Source: Rhizobium aethiopicum
GTDB lineage: Bacteria > Pseudomonadota > Alphaproteobacteria > Rhizobiales > Rhizobiaceae
NCBI RefSeq assembly: GCF_900094625.1
Contig: NZ_FMAJ01000006.1
Location: forward strand, 186,001 to 250,000
Length of the DNA stretch: 64,000 bases
Direction: 5' to 3'
Position 1 is the stretch's first letter. Each line of letters opens with the position of its first letter. Below, piece by piece: positions 32,729 through 42,151 of the stretch. The position numbers and the translations under genes were made by a program. The notes below the pieces were generated by a model that did not search any database, had not been told where the DNA came from, and saw nothing but the letters and a program-made list of their open reading frames with translations.

Positions 32729-33772
32729 ATGAAAGCTGAAATGAGCGAAATTGCAGTACGACTGGAAAACGTTACCCGTTGCTTTGGCATCACTGCAGCC
32801 GTGCGCGATCTTTCTCTTCATATTCGGCGCGGGGACGCGGTTTCGCTCGTCGGCCATTCGGGTTGCGGCAAGTCTACGCTCCTGCGCATGATCGCCGGTG
32901 TCGAAATACCAGAATCTGGCCGCATCTTCCTCGAAGGCCGCGAGGTCGCAAGTTCCGCCAGTTTTGTCGAGCCGGAAGCGCGCGGCGTCGGCTTTGTCTT
33001 CCAGGACTATGCTCTCTTCCCGCATCTGACTGTACGCGACAATATCCTCTTCGGTCTCAAGCGACATCCGAAGGGCGAAGCAGCCGCGCGGGCAGAGGAG
33101 ATGATCAGCAAGGTCGGAATCGAGCATCTAACCCATCGCTATCCGCACACGCTCTCCGGCGGTGAACAGCAGCGTGTCGCGCTAGCCCGCGCCCTGGCGC
33201 CCCGGCCGAGTATCGTCCTGATGGACGAGCCCTTTTCCAATCTGGATCAGGGTCTGCGCGGGAAGGTGCGCAGCGACACCTTGAACCTGTTGAGGACACT
33301 TGGCACGACCGTGATCATCGTCACGCATGATCCCCAGGAAGCACTTTCCGTCGGCGATCAGGTGGTCCTGATGCGCGCAGGTGAAATCGTCCAGTCCGGC
33401 TCAGCCTATGATCTGCACGACCGTCCGACGAATGCCTATGCGGCAGAGTTTTTTTGCGCGTCCAGCAAAGTTCCCGGCGTTTACCGGGGCGGATGGATCG
33501 AGACCGCGATCGGCAACTTCGCCTATACGCTCGACCGTCCGCCGGCAAGCTCAGTGACCGTTTATATCCGGCCGCATGCCATTGCGCTGTCACCCGGTTC
33601 GGGAATCCCCGCTCGTATCGAGAACCGTGTTTTGCATGGTGAATTCGAGCAGATCACGTTGAAGGTTGATGGCGTCGACGAACCGCTCAAGGCGAGAGCC
33701 TTGGAGCGGCTGCCAGTCGACGCCGAGAATATTCAGATCTCAGTCCTCCCCGAGCGGCTGCTGGCTTTTTGA
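32729..33772 (+). CDS. Ferric-type ABC importer, ATP-binding protein (FbpC/AfuC-like)
   Basis: 347 aa. ABC ATPase with Walker A GHSGCGKST, Q-loop FVFQDYALFPHL, signature LSGGEQQR, Walker B SIVLMDEP and H-loop VIIVTHD. A C-terminal domain of about 110 residues (IETAIGNFAYTLDRPPASSV, YIRPHAIALS) is the TOBE-like regulatory part. With the next two genes it forms a complete ferric-iron importer. ATG 32729 (GGCGGG upstream) or ATG 32741 may start it. The longer frame from 32579 runs through the repeat of the EEP gene and is rejected. The substrate is read from its neighbours. Confidence 0.9.
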   Translation: MKAEMSEIAVRLENVTRCFGITAAVRDLSLHIRRGDAVSLVGHSGCGKSTLLRMIAGVEIPESGRIFLEGREVASSASFVEPEARGVGFVFQDYALFPHLTVRDNILFGLKRHPKGEAAARAEEMISKVGIEHLTHRYPHTLSGGEQQRVALARALAPRPSIVLMDEPFSNLDQGLRGKVRSDTLNLLRTLGTTVIIVTHDPQEALSVGDQVVLMRAGEIVQSGSAYDLHDRPTNAYAAEFFCASSKVPGVYRGGWIETAIGNFAYTLDRPPASSVTVYIRPHAIALSPGSGIPARIENRVLHGEFEQITLKVDGVDEPLKARALERLPVDAENIQISVLPERLLAF

Positions 33773-33906
33773 CGGCCGACTGCGAGCGCATTCTGCTGAC
33801 CGCTCATCAACTTTCTGTGATATCTCGCTTGAAGTTCCGGGGTAAACTTGACTTGCAGGGTCATGAACTGCTGCAAGCAATGCGCATTCATTCGCGGAGG
33901 GACATA

Positions 33907-34929
33907 ATGAATTCGCGCTCAATCCTCACATCCATGCTGCTTGCCGCTTCGGCGCTGACGTCGCCTTGCATCGCTGCTGCCGCAGAAATCAATCTTTATA
34001 CGACGAGAGAACCGGCCCTGATTGCACCTCTTCTGGAGGCATTCACCAAATCGACCGGTACGAAGGTCAATACCATTTTCCTGAAGGACGGCCTCGCAGA
34101 GCGTGTCGCCTCCGAAGGCGCCAGCTCGCCAGCTGACATCCTGATGGCAGTCGATGCCGGCAATCTTGTCGATCTGGTCGATAAAGGCGTAACGCAGCCG
34201 GTCGAATCGTCTGTTCTGAACTCGGCTATCCCGGAACAGCTGCGTGATGCCAAGGGCAACTGGTTTGCACTATCGATGCGCGCCCGCGTGCTCTACGCTG
34301 CCAAGGATGTCGACATCAGCACATTCAACTACGAGGAGCTTGCCGATCCCAAATGGAAGGGCAAGATCTGCATACGCTCTGGCCAACACCCCTATAATAC
34401 GGCACTGTTTGCTGACTACATCGCCCATTATGGCGCGGAAGAGACCGAGAAATGGCTGACGGGTGTCAAGGCCAACCTCGCCCGTAAGGCAGCCGGCGGC
34501 GATCGCGATGCGGCTAAGGATATCCTCGGCGGTATTTGCGATATCGGTATCGCCAACTCCTATTATGTTGGGCTTATGCGATCCGGCAAGGGCGGTGAAG
34601 AGCAGGTCAAATGGGGCGATGCCATCAAGGTCATCCTGCCAACCTTCAAGGACGGCGGCACGCAAGTGAACATCAGCGGCGCGGCAATCGCCAAGCATTC
34701 ACCGAACAAGGCTGAAGCCGTCAAACTTCTCGAATATCTCGCCTCCGACGAAGCGCAGAAGATATATGCCGAGGCCAATTACGAATATCCCGTGAAGGCG
34801 GGCGTCGCGGCAGATCCGATCATCGCATCCTTCGGCGAACTAAAGATCGACAGCAAGCCCTTGTCCGAAATCGTCAGCCATCGCAAGCAGGCGAGTGAAC
34901 TCGTGGACAAGGTCGGCTTCGACAACTAA
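33907..34929 (+). CDS. Ferric-type ABC importer, periplasmic binding protein (FbpA/AfuA-like)
   Basis: 340 aa. A signal peptide (MNSRSILTSMLLAASALTS, ending CIAAAAEI) is followed by a type II binding fold beginning EINLYTTREPALIAPLLEAF. The adjacent Tyr pair in IGIANSYYVGLM matches the Fe-binding tyrosines of FbpA/FutA, and INLYTTREP is common in these proteins. CDIGIANSYY is thus the main iron evidence; other divalent ions cannot be excluded. GGAGGG lies 5-9 bases before ATG 33907; the frame to 33769 lacks any. It is separated from the ATPase by 134 bases and from the permease by a strong hairpin. Confidence 0.88.
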   Translation: MNSRSILTSMLLAASALTSPCIAAAAEINLYTTREPALIAPLLEAFTKSTGTKVNTIFLKDGLAERVASEGASSPADILMAVDAGNLVDLVDKGVTQPVESSVLNSAIPEQLRDAKGNWFALSMRARVLYAAKDVDISTFNYEELADPKWKGKICIRSGQHPYNTALFADYIAHYGAEETEKWLTGVKANLARKAAGGDRDAAKDILGGICDIGIANSYYVGLMRSGKGGEEQVKWGDAIKVILPTFKDGGTQVNISGAAIAKHSPNKAEAVKLLEYLASDEAQKIYAEANYEYPVKAGVAADPIIASFGELKIDSKPLSEIVSHRKQASELVDKVGFDN

Positions 34930-34933
34930 GGAC

Positions 34934-34964
34934 AAGGAAGGCGCCGCTGAGAGGCGCCTTCCTT
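34934..34964 (+). terminator. 12-bp hairpin between binding-protein and permease genes
   Basis: Perfect arms AAGGAAGGCGCC (34934-34945) and GGCGCCTTCCTT (34953-34964) with a 7-base loop, just after the binding-protein stop and 7 bases before the permease start. No T-run follows. Such stems keep binding-protein mRNA levels high relative to permease by partial termination or 3'-end protection (known from other ABC operons; inferred here). Confidence 0.75.
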
Positions 34965-34971
34965 CCCGAGA

Positions 34972-36642
34972 ATGGATCGAGTGATGTTTCCCAGCCCGGC
35001 GCCCGCCCGCTCTGCAAAGCGCCCTGGCAGGGTGTGGCTGACAATTGCCGCTATGATCGCCCTTATCGCCATTCTGCCGATCGGGGGATTGATTCTCGAA
35101 GCTTCGAAGGGGTCGGCGGGTCTTTGGGGGCATCTTTTCTCGACCATCCTTCCGGAGGCACTTCTCGACACCGTCATTCTGCTTGCGGGGGTCGGCGTCA
35201 TCACTGCCGTGGTTGGCACGACGACGGCATGGCTGGTGACGGCTTATGATTTTCCCGGCAGGCATGCGCTGGAATGGATGCTGCTTCTGCCGCTGGCCGT
35301 TCCGACTTATATCGTCGCCTATGCCTATCTGGATATACTGCATCCGATCGGTCCAGTGCAGGATGCCGTGCGCTGGCTGCTCGGCTACGAGAGCCCGCGC
35401 CAGTTTCGGCTTCCGGACGTCCGTTCCATGGCCGGCTGCATCCTGCTTCTCGGAAGCGTGCTCTACCCCTATGTCTACATCCCCACCCGCGCGATGTTCC
35501 TTACCCAATCCGGTAATCTCGTCGATGCCGCACGCACGCTCGGCACAACTCGCCGCGCCGTCTTCTGGCGGGTCGCCCTGCCGCTCGCGCGCCCGGCTGT
35601 TGCCGTGGGTATCAGCCTTGCCCTGATGGAAACGTTGAACGATATCGGCGCCGCCGAATTCCTCGGTTTTCGGACAATCACCGTTTCCATCTACACGACG
35701 TGGATCACCCGCTCCGATTTATCGGGCGCGTCGCAGATCGCTCTTGCTCTTCTTCTGATCGTCGTCGCGATCGTTGCGCTGGAGCGATGGGCGCGACGCA
35801 AGCAGCGCTACGCGATCGATGTACGCCGGATGCGGAATTTCCAACCGCGGCGGGTATCCTTGGGAAAAGGCATACTGCTGTTACTCGGCGGTCTTCTGCC
35901 GGTCATCCTAGGCTTCGCCGCGCCCGCGCTCTATCTTTTGATCGAAGCAGCAAAACGCTATCGGTTCGCCGGCATATCCGCTCGCATTGTCGACGAGGCC
36001 GTGAACACGCTTGTTATAGCCACCCTGGCGACAATGGCGACCGTCATCCTTGGGCTTCTCGCAGCCTACGCCACCCGCCTGCGCCCCGGCCAGCCGTCCT
36101 CCTGGCTCCTGCGCGGTTCCACAATGGGTTATGCCGCTCCCGGGACCGTGGTTGCCATCGGCGTGCTGATCATGCTTGCCGGGCTCGATCAGCTCATCGA
36201 TCGCGCCGCTATTTCCCTGTTCGGTGTGTCGACCGGCCTGCTCCTCATGGGATCGGGTGCTGCCGTCATATATGCGCTCATCGTTCGGTTTCTGGCGATC
36301 TCCGCCGGCGGTATAGAAGCCGGTCTCTCCCGCATTTCCCTCTCGCTCGATCATGCTTCGCGGTCGCTGGGCCAATCCACCGCAGGCACCCTGCGATACG
36401 TGCATCTGCCGCTCTCGAAGGCGGCAATCTCGGCTGCCGCCCTGCTGGTCTTCGTCGATTGTGTTAAGGAGCTGCCGGCGACGCTCCTCCTGCGCCCACT
36501 CAATGTCGAGACTTTCGCAACTCATCTTTATGGAGAGGCTGCGAGAGGCACTTACGAGGAAGCCTCGATTGCAGCGCTCGCCATCGTGCTGATCGGCATT
36601 CTCCCGGCCATCCTACTGTCGCGGATCGGACGTATTCGCTAG
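34972..36642 (+). CDS. Ferric-type ABC importer, fused permease (FbpB/AfuB-like)
   Basis: 556 aa, 12 predicted helices in two homologous halves, the usual build of ferric permeases. Each half has a permease EAA loop: ...VDAARTLGTTRRAVFWRVALPLARPAVAVG in the first and ...HASRSLGQSTAGTLRYVHLPLSKAAISAAALLVFVDCVKELPATLLL in the second, with DCVKELPAT typical of iron permeases. It forms the inner-membrane channel of the importer. ATG 34972 sits close after the hairpin; ATG 34984 is an alternative that would start MFPSPAPARSAKRPG. It ends the operon. Confidence 0.92.
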   Translation: MDRVMFPSPAPARSAKRPGRVWLTIAAMIALIAILPIGGLILEASKGSAGLWGHLFSTILPEALLDTVILLAGVGVITAVVGTTTAWLVTAYDFPGRHALEWMLLLPLAVPTYIVAYAYLDILHPIGPVQDAVRWLLGYESPRQFRLPDVRSMAGCILLLGSVLYPYVYIPTRAMFLTQSGNLVDAARTLGTTRRAVFWRVALPLARPAVAVGISLALMETLNDIGAAEFLGFRTITVSIYTTWITRSDLSGASQIALALLLIVVAIVALERWARRKQRYAIDVRRMRNFQPRRVSLGKGILLLLGGLLPVILGFAAPALYLLIEAAKRYRFAGISARIVDEAVNTLVIATLATMATVILGLLAAYATRLRPGQPSSWLLRGSTMGYAAPGTVVAIGVLIMLAGLDQLIDRAAISLFGVSTGLLLMGSGAAVIYALIVRFLAISAGGIEAGLSRISLSLDHASRSLGQSTAGTLRYVHLPLSKAAISAAALLVFVDCVKELPATLLLRPLNVETFATHLYGEAARGTYEEASIAALAIVLIGILPAILLSRIGRIR

Positions 36643-36947
36643 CAGGCCGGGTCACGGCCTTCAGGCAAGGCTCGGTCGGAAAACCGCGCACCCTGCTCCG
36701 GCGCTTATTGTCGCGAGCAGATACCAAGTGACGGTAAGCCAAGCGATATTTCTGAACTACGGTCAGTCCGCCCCGGGGCGAAGATCCTCACAGAGTAAGT
36801 GCGCGGATTTCATTGAGACAAAGGGAGATTGTGGAGGAGCGGGACTAGAAATCAACGTCGCCGGCTTGACGTATCACGCCGTTTGCGAAATGCTAAGATG
36901 TCAGACCAATTTCAAAGCCTGGCTGCCTGATAAGAAAATGGGGAACC
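36643..36947 (+). other. 305-base gap before the gntR gene
   Basis: It contains no supported gene. A 78-codon frame (36728-36964) overlaps the gntR start and shows no family. The last 50 bases hold the gntR promoter region with the site at 36898-36908. Confidence 0.5.
36898..36908 (+). promoter_or_regulatory. Candidate FadR-subfamily operator
   Basis: ATGTCAGACCA matches the FadR-type pattern TnGTnnnACnA at all but the first base. It ends 39 bases before the regulator's ATG, with a TTGACG -35-like element at 36866-36871, consistent with autorepression. Confidence 0.35.
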
Positions 36948-37670
36948 ATGAAGGCAAATCGTAGCGACAGGCCGATGATCCGGCCGCTTCCCGTCATGGA
37001 CCGCGCACGTCAGGTGACCGATGCGCTGGCGGATTATGTCGAGGAGGCGCGATTGCAGGCTGGCGACCGGCTGCCGGCCGAGCGTGAGCTGATGGCGGCG
37101 CTTGCCGTCGGACGTTCGACCATTCGCGAAGCGATCAGGCATTTTCAGGCGCTCGGCGTCATCGAGACGCGCAAGGGCAGCGGCACCTATCTGTTGAAGC
37201 CGGTCTCCAGGGCAACGATCCACATGCCGCTGTCTTTCGATGCGGTGCATCTGCGCGACGCGCTGCTGCAGACGCTGGAGGTCCGCCGCGGCATCGAATG
37301 CGAGGCGGGCATGGTGGCGGCCAGACGGCGAACCGAGAAGGATCTCGTCGTCATCGAGGAGAAGCTCGACGAGATGGAGCGGGTGCACCTGGAGAAGGGC
37401 ACATCAGGGCCGGAGGATCTGGCCTTCCATCTCGCCGTCTACGACGCCACCCATAATCCGCTGTTTCGCCAGCTGCTCGAGCAGATGCGCGAGACGTTCG
37501 AGCGCTTCTGGGAGCATCCGTTCGATCGGCAGGACTTCGCCCGCCGATCCTTTCCATTTCACCGCACCCTTTTCAACGCGATCGCTGCGCGGGATGCCGA
37601 GGCGGCGCGCGCGGAAACATTGAAAATTCTCGATATCGTCGAGGAAGACATCAAGGAAATGTCCAAATGA
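36948..37670 (+). CDS. GntR/FadR-subfamily regulator (FCD domain)
   Basis: 240 aa. The N-terminal winged helix (VTDALADYVEEARLQAGDRLPAERELMAALAVGRSTIREAIRHFQALGVIETRKGSGTYLL) is of the classical GntR form. The FCD effector domain follows, with RRGIECEAGMVAARR, the metal-binding DLAFHLAVYDATHNPLF and FPFHRTLFNAIAARDAEAARAE. FCD domains bind organic acids through a metal at three His and an Asp. It overlaps the PLP-enzyme gene by 4 bases (ATGA), making it the regulator of the importer operon behind it. Confidence 0.93.
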   Translation: MKANRSDRPMIRPLPVMDRARQVTDALADYVEEARLQAGDRLPAERELMAALAVGRSTIREAIRHFQALGVIETRKGSGTYLLKPVSRATIHMPLSFDAVHLRDALLQTLEVRRGIECEAGMVAARRRTEKDLVVIEEKLDEMERVHLEKGTSGPEDLAFHLAVYDATHNPLFRQLLEQMRETFERFWEHPFDRQDFARRSFPFHRTLFNAIAARDAEAARAETLKILDIVEEDIKEMSK

Positions 37671-38836
37671 GCAACGGCGCAGATCCGTTCGATCTTGCTT
37701 CCCTCATCACCGCTCACGACGAAGGCAACTTCGCCGACGCCGTCGTGCCGCCGATCTTCCAGACCTCGCTGTTCACCTTCTCCGATTACGACGAGATGAT
37801 CACCGTCTATCGCGGCGAGAAGGTGCGGCCGACCTATACGCGCGGCCTAAACCCGACGGTGCGCGCTTTCGAGGAAATGCTGGCCAAGCTCGAAGCTGCG
37901 GAGGATGCACTCGGTTTTGCAAGCGGCATGGCGGCGATCTCCTCGGCGGTGCTGAGCTTCGTCGAACCCGGCGACCGCATCGTCGCCGTCAAGCATGTCT
38001 ATCCCGATGCCTTTCGCCTGTTCGGCACCATCCTGAAACGGATGAAGATCGAGGTGACCTATGTCGACGGCCGCGACGAGGAGGCGGTCGCGAGCGCGCT
38101 GCCCGGCGCCAAGCTCCTCTATCTGGAAAGCCCGACCAGCTGGGTGATGGAGGCGCATGACGTCGGCGCGCTCGCAGCCCTCGCCAAGCGCCATGGCGTC
38201 ATCTCGATGATCGACAACAGCTGGGCGAGCCCGGTCTTCCAGCGGCCTTTGACGCTTGGCGTCGATCTCGTCATCCATTCCGCCTCGAAATATCTCGGCG
38301 GCCATAGCGATGTGGTGGCGGGCGTCGTCGCCGGCCCGAAGGAAATGATCGCGCGCATCAAGGCCGAGGCCTACCCCTATCTCGGCGGCAAGCTTTCGCC
38401 GTTCGACGCCTGGCTGCTGATCCGCGGGTTGCGCACACTGCCGCTGCGCATGAAAGCGCATGAGGCGTCCGCACTTGAAATCGCCAGGCGCCTGCAGAAG
38501 CTCGAGGTGGTGGAGGCGGTCTGTCATCCAGGCCTCGCCAATCGTCTGCCTGACGGGCTCAACGGCACCTCGGGCCTGTTCTCGTTCATTTTCCGCGACG
38601 GCGTCGATATCCGCGCCTTTGCCGACCATCTCAAGCTGTTCAAACTGGGTGTAAGCTGGGGTGGACATGAAAGCCTGATCGTACCGGGCGAGGTGGTGCT
38701 CCAGCAGAAGGCACAGCCGAATTCCGCGCAAACCTTCGGAATTAATGCGCGATCCGTACGCCTCCATGTCGGCCTCGAAGGAACAGAGGCGCTGTGGAGG
38801 GACATCGAGGGGGCGCTCGCCGCCTCACAATCCTGA
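37667..38836 (+). CDS. Cys/Met-metabolism PLP-dependent lyase (cystathionine beta-lyase-like)
   Basis: 389 aa, fold type I. PLP contacts: YTRGLNPTVRAFEEMLAKLE, FASGMAAISSAVLSFVEPGDRIV, the Asp of SMIDNSWASPVFQRPL and the Schiff-base Lys in IHSASKYLGGHSDVVAG. C-terminal RLHVGLEGTEALWRDI closes the domain. Family members cleave or form thioether amino acids (cystathionine, methionine, cysteine). Its position between a GntR regulator and a sugar-type ABC importer is unusual and suggests a special sulfur or amino compound as substrate (inference). Start ATG 37667 is set by the overlap with the regulator. Confidence 0.92.
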   Translation: MSNGADPFDLASLITAHDEGNFADAVVPPIFQTSLFTFSDYDEMITVYRGEKVRPTYTRGLNPTVRAFEEMLAKLEAAEDALGFASGMAAISSAVLSFVEPGDRIVAVKHVYPDAFRLFGTILKRMKIEVTYVDGRDEEAVASALPGAKLLYLESPTSWVMEAHDVGALAALAKRHGVISMIDNSWASPVFQRPLTLGVDLVIHSASKYLGGHSDVVAGVVAGPKEMIARIKAEAYPYLGGKLSPFDAWLLIRGLRTLPLRMKAHEASALEIARRLQKLEVVEAVCHPGLANRLPDGLNGTSGLFSFIFRDGVDIRAFADHLKLFKLGVSWGGHESLIVPGEVVLQQKAQPNSAQTFGINARSVRLHVGLEGTEALWRDIEGALAASQS

Positions 38837-38867
38837 AACCCGAGAGACCAAAAAGGGGGAACTGAGC

Positions 38868-40127
38868 ATGAAAAAACTAATAATCTCGACGCTCTTCGCT
38901 TCGATGATGGCGGGTACGGCTTTCGCCGATACGACGCTGAAGCTAGTCGAAGTGATCACCAGCCCGGAGCGCACCGAAACGCTGAAATCGATCATCGGCA
39001 AGTTCGAGGCGGCCAATCCCGGCACCAAGGTCGACATCATCTCGCTGCCCTGGAACGAAGCCTTCCAGAAGTTCGCGACCATGGTGTCGGCCGGTGACGT
39101 GCCCGATGTCATGGAGATGCCCGATACCTGGCTGTCGCTCTATGCCAATAACGGCATGCTCGAAAGCCTGGAGCCCTATCTCGAAAAATGGGAGCACACC
39201 AAGGAGCTGACGCCGCGCGCGCTCGAGCTCGGCCGCGACGTCAAGAACACCGCCTACATGCTGCCATACGGCTTCTATTTGAGGGCGATGTTCTACAACA
39301 AGAAGCTGCTTGCCGAGGCTGGTGTCGACGCACCGCCGAAGACGCTGGAGGAGTTTACCGCCGCCTCTGAAAAGGTCTCGAAGCTGCCCGGCAAACACGG
39401 CTACTGCATGCGCGGCGGACCCGGCGGCCTCAACGGCTGGATGATCTTTGCCGCCACCATGGCTGGCGACAACAAGTACTTCAAGGAAGACGGCACCTCG
39501 ACCATGAACAGCGAAGGCTGGGCAAAGGGAATCGAGTGGATGGTCGATCTCTACAAGAAGGGCTATGCGCCGAAGGACAGCGTCAACTGGGGCTTCAACG
39601 AAGTCGTCGCCGGCTTCTATTCCGGCACCTGCGCCTTCCTCGACCAGGATCCGGATGCGCTGATCGCCATCGCCGAGCGTATGAAGAAGGAGGATTTCGG
39701 TGTAGCGCCGCTGCCGAAGGGTCCCGACGGCAAATCCTTCCCGACCATAGGTTATGGCGGCTGGTCGATGTTTTCGACGAGCGCCAACAAGGATCTTTCC
39801 TGGAAGCTGATCGCCACCCTCGAGGGGCCGGAAGGCAATATCGAGTGGAACAAGCGCATCGGCGCCCTGCCGGCCTACACGGCGGCCGAAAAGGATCCCT
39901 TCTATGCCGGTGACCAGTTCAAGGGCTGGTTCGAGGAACTGGCAGACCCGAACACGGTGCCAACTGTGATGCCGACCTATCTGGAAGAGTTCGCCTTCTT
40001 CAAGGATTCGCTGGCGATCAAGACGTCGCAGCAGGCCCTGCTCGGCGATATCTCGGCGAAGGACCTGGCGGATCAGTGGGCGGATTATCTGACCAAGGCG
40101 CAGCAGAAGTTTCTGTCGAAGAAATAA
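38868..40127 (+). CDS. ABC importer, solute-binding protein (family 1, CUT1 type)
   Basis: 419 aa. The signal peptide MKKLIISTLFASMMAGTAFA precedes a type II binding fold (TTLKLVEVITSPERTETLKSIIGKFEAANPGTKVDIISLPWNEAFQKFATMVSAGDVPDVMEMPDTWL). These proteins bind sugars or sugar derivatives; the ligand is unknown. GGGGGA precedes ATG 38868. It begins 31 bases after the PLP-enzyme stop, and a palindromic element follows it before the permease genes, a common place for mRNA-stabilising repeats. Confidence 0.92.
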   Translation: MKKLIISTLFASMMAGTAFADTTLKLVEVITSPERTETLKSIIGKFEAANPGTKVDIISLPWNEAFQKFATMVSAGDVPDVMEMPDTWLSLYANNGMLESLEPYLEKWEHTKELTPRALELGRDVKNTAYMLPYGFYLRAMFYNKKLLAEAGVDAPPKTLEEFTAASEKVSKLPGKHGYCMRGGPGGLNGWMIFAATMAGDNKYFKEDGTSTMNSEGWAKGIEWMVDLYKKGYAPKDSVNWGFNEVVAGFYSGTCAFLDQDPDALIAIAERMKKEDFGVAPLPKGPDGKSFPTIGYGGWSMFSTSANKDLSWKLIATLEGPEGNIEWNKRIGALPAYTAAEKDPFYAGDQFKGWFEELADPNTVPTVMPTYLEEFAFFKDSLAIKTSQQALLGDISAKDLADQWADYLTKAQQKFLSKK

Positions 40128-40150
40128 AGATAGAGGGCTTTGAGATTGAA

Positions 40151-40305
40151 GCCCCCTCATCCAACCCTACGGGCCACCTATGCCTGGGTCGAGCCACTGG
40201 TCTCGACCCGTCCTTCGGACCCCCGGGGGAGAAGGGAACGAAGACGTCGCGGCACATTCCCTTCTCCCCAGTGGGGAGAAGGTGCCGGCAGGCGGATGAG
40301 GGGGC
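40151..40305. repeat. RIME-like palindromic repeat element
   Basis: Outer arms GCCCCCTCATCC (40151-40162) and GGATGAGGGGGC (40294-40305) bound 155 bases. Inside are GGGTCGAG/CTCGACCC (40186-40209) and an 11-bp near-perfect hairpin around CCTTCTCCCCA/TGGGGAGAAGG (40260-40282). The nested palindromes match the style of rhizobial intergenic mosaic elements. It lies between the binding-protein and permease genes and is transcribed with them. Confidence 0.75.
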
Positions 40306-40376
40306 CTCCGGCCTCCCTACTTAGCCGCATCACCGACCATTCCCAACCGGGTAAGACAAATGGAAACCGCAATCTG

Positions 40377-41312
40377 ATGACCATTTCCGCCGATATGCTC
40401 GACATGCGTCGCGACCGCAGGCCGTGGCTGCGTCGCCTTGCCGATGCTTCGGAGCCCTATCTTTACAGCGCTCCGTCGCTGATCCTGATCATCGCTGTGA
40501 TGCTGGTGCCGCTGACACTCGGGTTGTCCTATGCCTTCCGCGACATCCAGCTGCTCAATCCGTTTTCCGGCGGCTTCATCGGCCTCGAGCATTTCCGCGA
40601 ACTTGCAAGCGATGCCGCCTTTTACGGCGCGCTGAGGAACACGCTCTGGTGGACCGGCGCCTCCGTCGTATTGCAGTTCGCCTTCGGGCTGATCCTGGCG
40701 CTATTGCTCGACAAGCCTTTCCCGGGCCGGGCGATCGCGCAGGCGCTGGTCTTCCTGCCCTGGGCCGTGCCGTCCTTCCTCGCCGGCCTCAACTGGGCCT
40801 GGCTGTTCAACCCGGTCATCGGGCCGATCCCGCACTGGCTCTTCGCGCTCGGGCTGATGCATGAGCCGGGCAATATCCTCTCCGATCCCAACTACGCCAT
40901 GTGGGGACCGATTATCGCCAATGTCTGGTGGGGCATTCCCTTCTTTGCCATCACGCTGCTTGCCGCCCTGCAGGCAATCCCGCGCGATCTGTACGAGGCC
41001 GCCTCGATTGACGGCGCCGGCTGGTTCCAGCGTTTCCGCTCGATCACTCTGCCGTTTCTGGCGCCGACGATCGCCATCACCGTGCTCTTGCGCACCGTGT
41101 GGATCTCAAATTTCGCCGATCTGATCGTCGTCATGACCAATGGCGGGCCCGCCGACCGCACGCAGATCGTCGCCAGCTACATCTTCACGACGGCGTTCAA
41201 GCGGCTCGATTTCGGTTACGCCTCGGCGATTGCACTGGTGCTGCTGGCACTGCTGCTTGCCTATTCGATGCTGATCATCCTGCTGCGGCAGACGCTGCTG
41301 AACAAGGATTAA
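40377..41312 (+). CDS. ABC importer, permease 1 (CUT1, MalF/UgpA-like)
   Basis: 311 aa, six helices. SAPSLILIIAVMLVPLTLGLSYAFRDIQLLNPF is the first; the EAA loop is ALQAIPRDLYEAASIDGAGWFQRFRSITLPFLAPTIAIT. The form is typical of the larger partner in carbohydrate importers. The frame from 40140 runs through the repeat, so ATG 40377 (GGAAACC upstream) is used. Next gene starts 4 bases after the stop. Confidence 0.92.
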   Translation: MTISADMLDMRRDRRPWLRRLADASEPYLYSAPSLILIIAVMLVPLTLGLSYAFRDIQLLNPFSGGFIGLEHFRELASDAAFYGALRNTLWWTGASVVLQFAFGLILALLLDKPFPGRAIAQALVFLPWAVPSFLAGLNWAWLFNPVIGPIPHWLFALGLMHEPGNILSDPNYAMWGPIIANVWWGIPFFAITLLAALQAIPRDLYEAASIDGAGWFQRFRSITLPFLAPTIAITVLLRTVWISNFADLIVVMTNGGPADRTQIVASYIFTTAFKRLDFGYASAIALVLLALLLAYSMLIILLRQTLLNKD

Positions 41313-41316
41313 GCCG

Positions 41317-42147
41317 TTGAGACGATCTCTTCTTCCCACGATCGCGCACCGCCTGGCGATCCTCTGCTACATCGCCTTCGCGCTCTTCCCGCTGTTCTGG
41401 CTGCTCAAGGTCTCGGTGACACCGAACGACCTGCTCTATACCGAGGGCGTGCGCATGTGGCCGTCGCGCACGAGCTGGGATCATTATGCCTTCGTGCTGC
41501 AGCACAGCGCCTTTCCGACCTTCTTCAAGAACAGCCTGATCGTTTCGGCCTCGACGGCGGTGACGGTGACGATCTGCGCCTCGCTTTCCGGCTACGCGCT
41601 GTCGCGCTTCAATTTCCGCGCGAAATACTGGATCGTCGCGCTGATGCTGCTGACCCAGATGTTCCCGCTCGTCATGCTGGTTGCGCCGATCTTCAAGATC
41701 CTGTCGCCTTTGCATCTGACCAACAGCCTGACCGGGCTTGTCATCGTCTACACCGCCTTCAACGTGCCCTTCGCCACCTTCCTGATGCAGTCCTTCTTCG
41801 ACGGCATTCCGAAGGACCTCGAAGAGGCGGCGATGATCGACGGGGCGACACAGTTCACGGCCTTTCGCCAGATCATCCTGCCGCTGACGCTGCCCGGCAT
41901 CGCCGCGACGCTCGGCTTCGTCTTCACGGCCGCCTGGAGCGAACTGCTCTTCGCGCTGATGCTGATCAACGGCAATGACGCGGCGACTTTCCCGGTCGGG
42001 CTTCTCACCTTCGTTTCGAAATTCTCGGTGGATTTCGGGCAGATGATGGCGGCGGGCGTCATGGCGCTCATTCCGGCCGGCCTCTTCTTCCTGCTCATCC
42101 AGCGTTATCTCGTCCAGGGCCTGACGGCCGGCGCGGTCAAGGGTTAA
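41317..42147 (+). CDS. ABC importer, permease 2 (CUT1, MalG/UgpE-like)
   Basis: 276 aa, six helices. LAILCYIAFALFPLFWLLKVSVTPNDLLY opens the protein, and the EAA loop is FFDGIPKDLEEAAMIDGATQFTAFRQIILPLTLPGIAATLGFVF. TTG 41317 is the start because AAGGA precedes it and the first Met codons lie inside helix regions. It pairs with the permease at 40377. Confidence 0.92.
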   Translation: MRRSLLPTIAHRLAILCYIAFALFPLFWLLKVSVTPNDLLYTEGVRMWPSRTSWDHYAFVLQHSAFPTFFKNSLIVSASTAVTVTICASLSGYALSRFNFRAKYWIVALMLLTQMFPLVMLVAPIFKILSPLHLTNSLTGLVIVYTAFNVPFATFLMQSFFDGIPKDLEEAAMIDGATQFTAFRQIILPLTLPGIAATLGFVFTAAWSELLFALMLINGNDAATFPVGLLTFVSKFSVDFGQMMAAGVMALIPAGLFFLLIQRYLVQGLTAGAVKG

Positions 42148-42151
42148 ACAA

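Noticed and set aside
36728-36964. 78-codon ORF before gntR
   Set aside because: Overlaps the gntR start and its operator, shows no family pattern, and has no ribosome site.
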